Of a stretch of 64,000 bases of DNA, positions 50,997 to 64,000 are shown piece after piece. This DNA comes from Mycobacterium asiaticum (GTDB lineage Bacteria > Actinomycetota > Actinomycetes > Mycobacteriales > Mycobacteriaceae). The translations under genes were made by a program, and so were the position numbers. Within the stretch, counting starts at the first letter, position 1. Each line of letters starts with the position of its first letter. The stretch covers positions 1 through 64,000 of the forward strand of contig NZ_LZLQ01000058.1 of the NCBI RefSeq assembly GCF_001673315.1, in the 5' to 3' direction. The notes beneath the pieces are model-generated. The model was given only the letters and a program-made list of their open reading frames with translations. It was not told where the DNA came from and made no database searches.

Positions 50997-52652
50997 ATGA
51001 CCGACGTGTCCGCCACTTCCCCCGACCCGGACGACAGCCGCGACATTCTCACCGACCGGCAGGGTCACCCGATCTACGACAACCAGAATCAACGCACGAT
51101 CGGTGCGCGTGGACCCGCGACCCTGGAGAATTACCACTACCTCGAAAAGATCAGCCACTTCGACCGGGAGCGGATACCGGAGCGTGTCGTGCACGCCCGC
51201 GGCTTCGTCGCCTACGGCTATTTCGAGTCGACCGGGAAGTGGGGCGACGAGCCGATCGCGAAGTACACCAGGGCGAAAGTCTTCGCCGACGCCGGCAAGC
51301 GCACCGATGTGGCCATCCGCTTCTCGACAGTGATCGGCGGCCGCGACTCGTCGGAGGCGGCACGTGACCCGCGCGGGTTCGCCGTGAAGTTCTATACCGA
51401 GGACGGCAACTGGGATCTGGTGGGCAACAACCTCGGCGTCTTTTTCATTCGCGATGCGGTGAAGTTCCCGGACGTCATCCACGCGCTCAAACCGGATCCG
51501 GTCACCTTCCGGCAAGAACCCGCCCGCATCTTCGACTTCATGTCCCAGACGCCGGAGGCGATGCACATGCTGGTCAACCTCTTCTCGCCGCGCGGCATCC
51601 CGGCCAACTACCGCACCATGCAGGGCTTCGGGGTCAACACCTACCGGTGGGTCAACGCCGACGGGGAGAGCCACCTGGTCAAGTACCACTGGATGCCGAA
51701 GATCGGCGTGAAGAGCCTCACCGAGGCGGACGCGGCGAAGATCCAGGCTCAGGACCTGGGTCACGCCAGCAAAGACCTCTACGAGGCGATCGAATCCGGC
51801 GACTACCCGGAATGGCAGCTGCTCGTGCAGCTGATGAGCGACGATGATCACCCCGAGTTGGACTTCGACCCACTCGACGACACCAAGGTGTGGCCGGAGG
51901 ACGAATTCCCGCCGAAGCTGGTCGGCACCATGGTGCTCAACCGCAATGTCTCCGATTTCTTCAATGAAAACGAGCAGAGCGCCTTCGGCACGGGTGTGCT
52001 GGTCGACGGACTCGAGTTCTCCGACGACAAGATGCTGGTCGGCCGGACGTTCTCGTACTCCGACACCCAGCGCTACCGGGTGGGTGCGAACTACCTGCAG
52101 CTACCGGTGAACCGGCCCAAGAACGCCAAAGTGTCGACCAACCAGCAGGGCGGCCCGATGCAATACGGCGTCGACAACAACGGGACCAACCCGCACGTGA
52201 ATTACGAGCCCTCCATCACCGGCGGCCTGCGCGAAGCGAGCAGTCCGCGCGCGGACGAGGTTGGTCCCGAGATTCGCGGCCGCCTGACCACGCAGCGAAT
52301 TCCGCGCACCAACGACTACACCCAGGCCGGACAGCGTTACCAGCTGCTGGAGCAGTGGGAGAAGGACGATCTGGTGCTCAACCTGGTGGACGGCATCTCC
52401 GAGGCGGTGCGCGAAGTACAGGAACGCATGGTGTGGCACTTCCTGATGTGCGACGACGAGCTGGGCATCCGGGTCGGCGAGGGGCTGGGGATCACGCCCG
52501 ACGACGTGCGTCACCTGGAACCGCTGAAGTCTCAGACGCTCTCAGAGGAAGAAGAGCAGCGCCGGGCCAACCTCGGCAAGAACGGACCGCGTGACGTCGA
52601 GGGTCTGACGATGACCCACTGCGTACCCAATGAGCGCGTGTCGGTGGCCTAG
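50997..52652 (+). CDS. Monofunctional heme catalase
   Basis: 551 residues, preceded by AAGGAG. The distal His lies in [18 protein letters not shown], the distal Asn region is [15 protein letters not shown], and the proximal heme ligand is the Tyr in [14 protein letters not shown] (R-x-G-x-N-Y form). It disproportionates hydrogen peroxide. The C-terminal ~60 residues are a short tail rather than the flavodoxin-like domain of large catalases, so it belongs to the small-subunit class. The 90 bases before it have the repeated short string ATAGTCCC, of unknown meaning. Confidence 0.95.
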   Translation: MTDVSATSPDPDDSRDILTDRQGHPIYDNQNQRTIGARGPATLENYHYLEKISHFDRERIPERVVHARGFVAYGYFESTGKWGDEPIAKYTRAKVFADAGKRTDVAIRFSTVIGGRDSSEAARDPRGFAVKFYTEDGNWDLVGNNLGVFFIRDAVKFPDVIHALKPDPVTFRQEPARIFDFMSQTPEAMHMLVNLFSPRGIPANYRTMQGFGVNTYRWVNADGESHLVKYHWMPKIGVKSLTEADAAKIQAQDLGHASKDLYEAIESGDYPEWQLLVQLMSDDDHPELDFDPLDDTKVWPEDEFPPKLVGTMVLNRNVSDFFNENEQSAFGTGVLVDGLEFSDDKMLVGRTFSYSDTQRYRVGANYLQLPVNRPKNAKVSTNQQGGPMQYGVDNNGTNPHVNYEPSITGGLREASSPRADEVGPEIRGRLTTQRIPRTNDYTQAGQRYQLLEQWEKDDLVLNLVDGISEAVREVQERMVWHFLMCDDELGIRVGEGLGITPDDVRHLEPLKSQTLSEEEEQRRANLGKNGPRDVEGLTMTHCVPNERVSVA

Positions 52653-52706
52653 AAGTGTGGGTGGCGCAGACGTACGCAGACGCAGAGGTGCCGCCGGCCG
52701 CGCGTC

Positions 52707-53192
52707 TCAGGACGCAACCAGGTCGTCGATCTGGTTGATCGCCTGGGAGGAGCCTTCGACGACGCCCATGTCCAGCACCTGCTGCAGCGCCTCGGCGGAT
52801 TCGTAGGTGCTTACGAAGATCGCCCGGGTGCCGCCGTCGTGCTCTGCGAAGGTGAAGACGTTCCTGCAGACCGGCATCGCCGGGTTCGGGTTCAGATCCT
52901 GATCAGCGAAGCCGTCGAGGAAGGAGAAGCTCCTCGGTTCGTCGACGTCCGTGATCTCCCAGTACCCGCCATGCTTGTCGCCGTCTGGTCCCGTCATGAA
53001 GTACGTGACCCGGCCGCCCGGTGTCAGATCGTGTTCGACGACGGTCGCGGGATAGCTCGGCGGCCCCCACACTTTTTCCAGTTGGCGAGGGTCGGCATAC
53101 ACCTGCCAGATCCGCTCGACCGGCGCAGCGAAGTCGGCGGTAATGGTCAGGGTCAAATTCTCCAGGTCCTGCCGGACGTCGGTTACGGGCAT
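52707..53192 (-). CDS. SRPBCC (AHSA1-like) domain protein
   Basis: 161 residues. LTLTITADFAAPVERIWQVY, PRQLEKVWGPPSYPATVVEH and RVTYFMTGPDGDKHGGYWEI are the START/AHSA1-type helix-grip fold, which binds hydrophobic ligands. It is translated 2 bases after the ArsR-type regulator, a pairing that recurs in actinobacteria (ArsR plus SRPBCC). The ligand is unknown; it may be the effector-linked enzyme or carrier. Confidence 0.9.
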   Translation of the reverse strand: MPVTDVRQDLENLTLTITADFAAPVERIWQVYADPRQLEKVWGPPSYPATVVEHDLTPGGRVTYFMTGPDGDKHGGYWEITDVDEPRSFSFLDGFADQDLNPNPAMPVCRNVFTFAEHDGGTRAIFVSTYESAEALQQVLDMGVVEGSSQAINQIDDLVAS

Positions 53193-53194
53193 GA

Positions 53195-53536
53195 TCAGTC
53201 CTCCTTGGGTGCGTCGGATGAGATGAGTTCGTCGATGCGCGTGACGCGATCACGCCAAACCTGCTCCAACTCATTGAGCAGGGAGGCAACCGAGCGCACC
53301 GCAGCCACGTCACCACTGGCCAGTTGCTCGCGACCGCTGCGGCGCTTGGTGAGCAGACCGGCCTTCTCCAGCACGACGACGTGCTTTTGCACCGCGGCAA
53401 AGCTCACTTCGTACTTCGCGGCGAGGGTGGAAACCGAGTGTTCCCCGGCCAACACCCGACGCATGATGTCCCGACGGGTTCGGTCGGCAAGTGCGTGGAA
53501 CAGGGCGTCCGCCCGGTCCTCGGTATCCACGGTCAC
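53195..53536 (-). CDS. ArsR-family transcriptional regulator
   Basis: 113 residues from the GTG at 53536; upstream in-frame codons lie within the operator. The winged helix is DALFHALADRTRRDIMRRVL, then TLAAKYEVSFAAVQKHVVVL and LLTKRRSGREQLAS. There is no cysteine, so it does not sense metals like classical ArsR. It most likely represses its own operon (with the SRPBCC gene) through the long palindrome directly upstream. Confidence 0.9.
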   Translation of the reverse strand: MTVDTEDRADALFHALADRTRRDIMRRVLAGEHSVSTLAAKYEVSFAAVQKHVVVLEKAGLLTKRRSGREQLASGDVAAVRSVASLLNELEQVWRDRVTRIDELISSDAPKED

Positions 53537-53540
53537 CGCC

Positions 53541-53570
53541 ACAACATACAACCAAATGGTTGTATGTTGT
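53541..53570. promoter_or_regulatory. Long palindromic operator of the ArsR/SRPBCC operon
   Basis: Arms ACAACATACAACCA (53541-53554) and TGGTTGTATGTTGT (53557-53570) are perfect reverse complements around a two-base centre (AA), 5 bases upstream of the ArsR start codon. The position would block transcription or translation when bound. Homologous ArsR operators of the TACAACC/GGTTGTA type fit this pattern. Confidence 0.88.
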
Positions 53571-53593
53571 CAAGCCGCACCGGCCGCCTGGAC

Positions 53594-54409
53594 CTAGTGC
53601 CCCTTGAAATCGTCCATGGAGTTGTAGACACCGACGCGTCGCAGGTACAGGTCGCGCAACCGAATCGGCAATACAGCGCTGAGCACCTTGTTCATCTTCG
53701 ACGTCCACGGCATGACCACGAACGGGTCGCCCTTCAGCATCGCCGTCCACGTCGCCTCGACGACGTCCTCCTGCTCGAGCATCGGGGTGAACAAGATGCC
53801 CTTCGCGCCGTCGAACATGCCGGTGTTGATGTAGGTCGGGCACACGGTGGTGACTTTGACCTGCTCGTAGCCGGCCTGCTCGAGTTCTAGCCGCACCGAA
53901 TCGGAAAAGCCGATTGCCGCCCATTTAGAGGCGGCGTATGCGGCCATGCGGGGGATGGCGTTCAGCCCGGCCGACGATGCAATGTTCACGACGCGACAGT
54001 GAGTATTGGACTCGATCATCGCCGGCAAGAACTCGCGGGTGACCACCATCGGGCCAATGGAGTTGACCTGCATGGTGAGCATGTAGTCGCGGGGGTCGTT
54101 CTCCCAGAAGTAGCCGTTGCCGCGGACGATGCCGGCGTTGTTGAAAAGCACGTGAATCGTGCCGACGCTGGCGCGGACCCGCTCCGCGGCCTCGCCCACT
54201 ACGTCCTGCGAGGTGACATCCACGGTCTCGAAGTGGATCGTGCCGCCGGCCGCCTCTAACTCGGCGGCGGTCTCTTTCAACGCGGCTTCGTTCGCGTCCC
54301 ACAGGACAACCGCGGCGGCGCCCTCTTTGACGGCCTGGGTAGCGAACAGCTTGCCGAGGCCCATGGCGGCCCCGGTGACTAAAACATTGAGCCCCTTGAC
54401 GGACTGCAT
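53594..54409 (-). CDS. Short-chain dehydrogenase/reductase (cis-retinol-type SDR)
   Basis: 271 residues from ATG 54409, preceded by GGAGAA. LNVLVTGAAMGLGKLFATQA is the cofactor motif, NNAGIVRGNG the NNAG block, IASSAGLNAIPRMAAYAASK holds Ser, Tyr and Lys of the active site, and VTTVCPTYINTGMF follows. Long C-terminus with KMNKVLSAVLPIRLRDLYLR, as in membrane-associated SDRs for long-chain alcohols. Substrate unknown; single gene, not co-directional with the HadAB gene beyond it. Confidence 0.9.
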   Translation of the reverse strand: MQSVKGLNVLVTGAAMGLGKLFATQAVKEGAAAVVLWDANEAALKETAAELEAAGGTIHFETVDVTSQDVVGEAAERVRASVGTIHVLFNNAGIVRGNGYFWENDPRDYMLTMQVNSIGPMVVTREFLPAMIESNTHCRVVNIASSAGLNAIPRMAAYAASKWAAIGFSDSVRLELEQAGYEQVKVTTVCPTYINTGMFDGAKGILFTPMLEQEDVVEATWTAMLKGDPFVVMPWTSKMNKVLSAVLPIRLRDLYLRRVGVYNSMDDFKGH

Positions 54410-54638
54410 GGCTGTTCTCCTTCGGCGTCTCGGTGAAGCGGTCTGATAGCTCTTATACCCGTTCATTTGCCGCGCCTGGCGGCTTGGCGCGATTTCTCCA
54501 CCGACCGATCCGTGTCGCGGGCCCGAGTGCACTGTCACCGTCTCGACAGAGCGGGTACAGCAGCTGGGCTGCGGTCCGTTGGCGTTACTGTGCTCTGGTC
54601 GGCCTCAGCGAACAAGCCGATAGAAAAGTGGGGCAAAT

Positions 54639-55670
54639 ATGACCGCAGCAGCAGAAGCGTCGGCGCTCGAATCGCGGGTCGGCCACCACTACCAGATGGA
54701 CGGTACCTACCTGGTCGGCCGGGAAAAGGTGCGCGAGTATGCCCGCGCAGTGCAGGACTATCACCCCGCCCATTGGGATGTCGCCGCGGCCGCCGCGCTC
54801 GGTTATCCGGAACTGGTGGCGCCGTTGACGTTCACCTCGGTCCCCGGCATGGCCTGCAACCGTCGCATGTTCGAATCGGTGGTCGTCGGCTACGACACCT
54901 ACGTGCAGACCGAAGAGGTTTTCGAGCAGCACCGCCCGATCGTGGCCGGCGATGAGTTGCACGTCGACGTCGAACTGACCTCGGTGCGCCGGATCGCCGG
55001 CAGAGATTTGATCACGGTGACCAACACCTTCACGGACACCGCCGGTGAGCGCGTGCACACCCTGCACACCACCGTCGTCGGTGTCACCGCGGACGATATC
55101 GATCCGGCAGTCAAGTCCGCCGTTCAGAACGCGATGATGCACGACTTCAACATCATCGAAATCAGCGAATCCGAGTCGACATACGAGAAGACGACACGTC
55201 CCGAAGGGGACGTTCGGGTCTCGGCACAAGATCCCGCCCGCGCGCCGGGAACACCGTCGCTGGAGGACGTGCAAGTCGGCGACGAGCTACCCGTACGCCA
55301 CGCCCGTCTGTCTCGCGGTGACCTGGTGAACTATGCCGGCGTAGCCGGTGACGCCAACCCGATCCACTGGGATGAGAACCTGGCAAAACTGGCCGGATTG
55401 CCGGACGTGATCGCACACGGCATGCTCACCATGGGCCTGGGTGCCGGTTTCGTGTCGGCATGGTCAGGTGACCCCGGCGCGGTCACCCGCTACGCGGTCC
55501 GACTGTCCGCACCGGCCATCGTGTCGGCGGCCGAGGGCGCAGACATCGAGTTCAGTGGCCGGATCAAGTCGCTGGACCCGGCCACCCGCACCGGGGTTGT
55601 CGTCGTCGGCGCGAAGTCCGCCGGCAAGAAGATCTTCGGCTTGGCAACGATGAACATTCGCTTCCGCTGA
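54639..55670 (+). CDS. Fused HadA/HadB-type (3R)-hydroxyacyl-ACP dehydratase (MaoC double hotdog)
   Basis: 343 residues. The first hotdog (MDGTYLVGREKVREYARAVQ, DYHPAHWD) resembles HadA, which contributes substrate binding. The second has the catalytic hydratase motif: LVNYAGVAGDANPIHWDENL, then VIAHGMLTMGLGAGF, where Asp and His of the GDxNPIHxD stretch act, as in HadB. In mycolate biosynthesis HadA and HadB are separate chains; this is the fused paralog present in many mycobacteria. It lies between an SDR and the PKS/exporter cluster, on the opposite strand to both. Confidence 0.87.
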   Translation: MTAAAEASALESRVGHHYQMDGTYLVGREKVREYARAVQDYHPAHWDVAAAAALGYPELVAPLTFTSVPGMACNRRMFESVVVGYDTYVQTEEVFEQHRPIVAGDELHVDVELTSVRRIAGRDLITVTNTFTDTAGERVHTLHTTVVGVTADDIDPAVKSAVQNAMMHDFNIIEISESESTYEKTTRPEGDVRVSAQDPARAPGTPSLEDVQVGDELPVRHARLSRGDLVNYAGVAGDANPIHWDENLAKLAGLPDVIAHGMLTMGLGAGFVSAWSGDPGAVTRYAVRLSAPAIVSAAEGADIEFSGRIKSLDPATRTGVVVVGAKSAGKKIFGLATMNIRFR

Positions 55671-55697
55671 CCTTTTGCGAGCCAGGCCAGCCCTGGC

Positions 55698-56561
55698 TCA
55701 ATCCTGGTCTGACCAGCGGAACACGGCGAGACATCCGATCAGGCCCCCGATGCTCCATGCCGCCAGTACGAAAAATATCCGCCAGTGCTCCCAACTGCCG
55801 GCCGGCTCGAAGATCACCATTTCGGGCGGCAGCAACACAGAGCGGAATCCCTGAGCCATCCACTTGACCGGGAACACCGAGCCGACGATCAACATCCACG
55901 TCGGGAGCGCCATCACCGGCACATAGGTGCCCGAGACGAACTGCAAGGCGACCGCCGGGCCGTTCGTGATGACCGCGGCCGACACCGCATTGCTGGCAAG
56001 GTTGCTGATGAAAATGCCCAGCAGTGAACAACTTACGATGCCCAGCAGCGACACCCACGCCAGCGTGAACCATCCGGCCACGTCTGTCGGCAGGCGCAGT
56101 TCGAACACCAGGACGCCGACCGCCAGCAAAATGACAGCCTCGGCGAAGGTGACGATGGCGACCAGCATGATCTTGCCGATGAAGTAGGAAGACGCGGTTG
56201 TCGGGGTGCCCCGGAGCCGTCGCAAAGCGCCGGTGTCACGGTCGGCGGCGATGCTGATTCCCAGGTTGATGAACGACGTCGACACAATCCCGTAGGCGAG
56301 CATGCTCGCGGCGATCACCGCACCGGTGCTGGTTTCGCTGTTGGGCAGTTTGGTCGAGAAGATCGAACCGAGCAGCACACAGATCACCGCCGGCATCGAG
56401 AACGTGAGAGCCACCTGCTCGGGCCGCCGGTAGAACATCTTCAGTTCCGGAACCACCCGCGACAGCCCGATCCGCAGCGGAGAGGGCAGCTGTGCATCCG
56501 GTTTCGCTGCGCGGTGGCGGCGCTGCGGCGACGTCTCGTTGGCGCGGTCGAGGCTAGTCAC
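55698..56561 (-). CDS. ABC-2 type transporter permease of the PKS cluster
   Basis: 287 residues, GTG start overlapping the ATPase stop (GTGA). Six hydrophobic segments, among them VALTFSMPAVICVLLGSIFS, VIAASMLAYGIVSTSFINLG, MLVAIVTFAEAVILLAVGVLVF and LAWVSLLGIVSCSLLGIFI; RDTGALRRLRGTPTTASSYF is the ABC-2 cytoplasmic loop. With the ATPase it should form a DrrAB-like exporter, probably for the product of the adjacent polyketide synthase. Confidence 0.9.
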   Translation of the reverse strand: MTSLDRANETSPQRRHRAAKPDAQLPSPLRIGLSRVVPELKMFYRRPEQVALTFSMPAVICVLLGSIFSTKLPNSETSTGAVIAASMLAYGIVSTSFINLGISIAADRDTGALRRLRGTPTTASSYFIGKIMLVAIVTFAEAVILLAVGVLVFELRLPTDVAGWFTLAWVSLLGIVSCSLLGIFISNLASNAVSAAVITNGPAVALQFVSGTYVPVMALPTWMLIVGSVFPVKWMAQGFRSVLLPPEMVIFEPAGSWEHWRIFFVLAAWSIGGLIGCLAVFRWSDQD

Positions 56562-57399
56562 GCCGACCCGATCAGATGCAGATAGGCGTCTTCCAATGTC
56601 GGTCGGGTGATGGTCAATTGAGCCAGTTCCCGGCCATCCTGACTGCGCTGCCGGACCAATGCGGTGGGGTGATCGGTGCGCTCCACATGTACGTCGTCAC
56701 CCTCCATCCATCGCACCGTCGCGGCTGAGCTCACGTGTTCGGTCAGCTTCGTCGGCGAGTCCACCGCCACCACCCGGCCATCGGCGATCACCGCCACCCG
56801 ATCCGCCAGCGCGGCCGCTTCCTCGAGGTAGTGGGTGGTCAGCAGAATGGTCGTACCGTCAGCCGCCAACAGCTTGATGAGCTGCCAGAATTGACGTCGG
56901 GCTTCCGGGTCGAACCCGGTCGTCGGTTCGTCCAGGAACAACAGTTCCGGCACCCCGACGATGCCCAGCGCAACGTCAAGGCGACGACGTTGTCCGCCGG
57001 ACAGGGCCCGTACCCGGGAATTGACGACCGAGCCGAGGCCGACGAGTTCGAGTACTTCCGCGGGGGCCCGGGCGGTGCGGTAGCAACTGGTGAACATCCG
57101 CACGGTCTCGAACACGGTGAGCATCCCGGCGTCGCTGACCTCCTGGAGCACAATGCCGATCCTGGACCGCCAACTGCGGCCTGCGGTCCCGGGGTCTTCA
57201 CCGAGTACCAGGACTTGCCCGGCATCACGAATTCGATTGCCCTCCAAGATCTCTATCGTGGTCGTCTTGCCCGCCCCGTTGGGCCCGAGGATGGCGAAGA
57301 TCTCACCGCTGCCGACGTCGAGGTCCAGTCCGCGCACCGCGGGTTTGTGACCGTAGGACTTCGACAGCCCCCGGACTTGAATCGCGGCCGACGAATTCG

Positions 57400-57403
<4 letters not shown>
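56558..57403 (-). CDS. ABC transporter ATP-binding protein of the PKS cluster
   Basis: 281 residues. Walker A GPNGAGKTTTIEIL, Q-loop IVLQEVSDAG, signature ALSGGQRRRLDVAL, Walker B ELLFLDEPTTGFDPEA and the switch His in ILLTTHYLEEAAALADRV are all intact. The ~60 C-terminal residues (DGRELAQLTITRPTLEDAYL) match DrrA-type exporters of lipids and antibiotics. It overlaps the PKS stop (ATGA) upstream and the permease start downstream, so all three are translationally coupled. Confidence 0.93.
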
Positions 57404-62919
<5,516 letters not shown>

Positions 62920-63113
62920 GCTTTTCCCGCCCATCCTGTCGGGAAAACCCACCGCATCTCGCAACCGCCATCACGTCTGAGCGCATCGGTGAGCACAGCG
63001 CAACCTTCCTTGTCGTCGTCGGCATGGCCGTGTGACGTCGCACGGCCGTTAGTACTTCGTTGCCGGGACAGCGACGGATGGGTCTGAATCCAAAATTGGC
63101 CGACGGGCCGCGG

Positions 63114-64000
63114 CTAACTAGGTCGCAGCTGCGGAACCGCGGTGAGAATCCAGTCCGGGCTGAGCGGTGTGGTCGCCTGTTCGCGCCGGTAGATCGATCG
63201 GAACTCGCGCAGCAGTGGATCCCGTTGCCACGTCTGCACCTGCCGCACCACGGCGTCGTCACTGAACATGCCGGATTTCTCCGCTATGACGGTCTCGACC
63301 AACTGGCCGGCGAGCTGTCGGAGCATTTGGGCGTTGGCGTCGAATTGCTCGGGGAAGTTCGGCGCTTTGCCCATCATGGCTTTGTGCAGGATGACCATGA
63401 AATTCAACGGCGAATACAGGTCGACGAACGGAACCGGAGAATCCTTGTCCTCTATCGCCGCCCATTCGCGGAAGAACCGTTGCACCCGGTTGCTGAGTTC
63501 GATGAGCCCTTCCAGGTGCGGGACGACCGCGGGATCGTCGGCGACACTGACGAACCGCCCGTTCGTGTAGAGCAACCCGATGAAACCCCAGTAGAACGCG
63601 ATGTCCCAGACGACCTTGGCCGCCATCACCTTTGGTACGCCCATGAGCGGGTATTGGTCCTGATACACCGCGATCCACATCTCGGTGAGCGAGCGGAACA
63701 GGGAATCGCTGATCCCGGCACGCGCCACCACGTCCTGGCCATCGAGGTCACGCACGATCATGTCGGTGATGAGACCGTTGCCGATCGCGACCAGGTCCAG
63801 ACCCGAGGAATACAACGGGTCTAGAAAGACTCCGGCATCACCGCTCAGGCACCACCGGTCGCGGCCGTCGAACACCTTGGTCGCGGTGTGGCTGTAATGC
63901 TTCATCACCCTGAAGTCCCGGATCAGGTCCTCGTGCTTGGCCAACTCGTGGGCACACTGCGGTTCGTGCTCACGCAGCCACGCCTTGGCTTTGGGCAGCG
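63114..64000 (-). CDS. FAD-dependent oxidoreductase of the flavin halogenase/geranylgeranyl reductase superfamily (partial)
   Basis: The frame is open to the window end, giving the C-terminal ~295 residues; the N-terminal FAD motif and any halogenase K and WxWxIP motifs are outside. RWCLSGDAGVFLDPLYSSGL is the second FAD motif as found in tryptophan-halogenase-like enzymes (GDAxxFxDPxxSxG). The remainder (LTEMWIAVYQDQYPLMG, VVWDIAFYWGFIGLLYTN) is a helical C-terminal domain. It stands 194 bases upstream of the PKS on the same strand; that gap shows no gene. Halogenation, hydroxylation or double-bond reduction of the polyketide are all possible. Confidence 0.8.
   Translation of the reverse strand, partial: LPKAKAWLREHEPQCAHELAKHEDLIRDFRVMKHYSHTATKVFDGRDRWCLSGDAGVFLDPLYSSGLDLVAIGNGLITDMIVRDLDGQDVVARAGISDSLFRSLTEMWIAVYQDQYPLMGVPKVMAAKVVWDIAFYWGFIGLLYTNGRFVSVADDPAVVPHLEGLIELSNRVQRFFREWAAIEDKDSPVPFVDLYSPLNFMVILHKAMMGKAPNFPEQFDANAQMLRQLAGQLVETVIAEKSGMFSDDAVVRQVQTWQRDPLLREFRSIYRREQATTPLSPDWILTAVPQLRPS

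Noticed and set aside
63060-63824. 254-codon plus-strand frame at the right end
   Set aside because: Antisense to the FAD oxidoreductase, whose motifs are clear; the frame has no recognisable family.

Overview
This 64 kb window is a dense stretch of actinobacterial chromosome, almost certainly from a Mycobacterium. The sequence is GC-rich, start codons include many GTG and some TTG, and several protein families are typical of mycobacteria: a cytochrome P450 very close to CYP142, a wax-ester synthase/diacylglycerol acyltransferase, F420-type oxidoreductases (LLM and DDN families), an Eis-like acetyltransferase, a DUF5313 protein, an Rv1733c-like membrane protein, a TIGR00027-type methyltransferase and a fused HadA/HadB dehydratase. 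The M. tuberculosis complex is unlikely, because the window starts with a selenocysteine-type formate dehydrogenase. I saw no rRNA, tRNA, CRISPR array or complete insertion sequence. No gap between genes exceeds about 250 bases.

Layout. 1-3.7 kb: formate dehydrogenase, with a catalytic subunit read through an in-frame UGA and a truncated iron-sulfur subunit at the window edge. 3.8-20.5 kb: oxidative metabolism modules, each with its own regulator. These are a P450 with a divergent TetR; an LLM oxidoreductase and NTF2-like pair divergent from PadR plus a flavin monooxygenase; a TetR divergent from a small protein and an aromatic-ring-type monooxygenase with twin operators; a PF10118 protein with ferredoxin and ferredoxin reductase; an Eis-like acetyltransferase with a sarcosine-oxidase-like flavoprotein; TetR with acyl-CoA dehydrogenase; a strange repeat/cysteine protein with a DUF998 membrane protein; and an enoyl-CoA hydratase. 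20.6-33.9 kb: MFS transporter, thioesterase, Nudix, an OhrR-like operon, a methyltransferase with an MTHFR-like protein, lipid acyltransferase and esterases, a DUF1206 membrane protein, a degenerate PolA relative, DUF1684 and a DDN-like protein.

34-46 kb: MalQ, overlapping at its 3' end with an anti-sigma-type ATPase; a membrane diguanylate cyclase; CYP142; an amidase; a TetR with a DAPG-hydrolase-like protein; SDR, methyltransferase, DUF2231 and GreA-like genes. 46-55.7 kb: Rv1733c-like protein, PucR regulator, NAD-dependent epimerase, GT4 glycosyltransferase, catalase, an ArsR/SRPBCC operon with a near-perfect palindromic operator, SDR, and fused HadAB. 55.7-64 kb: one leftward operon encoding an FAD oxidoreductase of the halogenase superfamily (cut by the window end), a single-module reducing polyketide synthase (KS-AT-DH-KR-ACP), and a two-gene ABC exporter. 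This looks like a small biosynthetic cluster.

The most noteworthy items are the SECIS hairpin with E. coli fdhF-like geometry, the PolA-family protein lacking the fingers and the motif A aspartate, the period-3 cysteine/solenoid-like protein, the PKS-exporter cluster, the PF10118-ferredoxin-reductase electron chain, and several small tandem duplications that lie on stop codons or on convergent gene ends. Gene functions rest on motif recognition without database searches. Start codons were chosen by overlap with the preceding gene, visible Shine-Dalgarno sequence and family N-termini.
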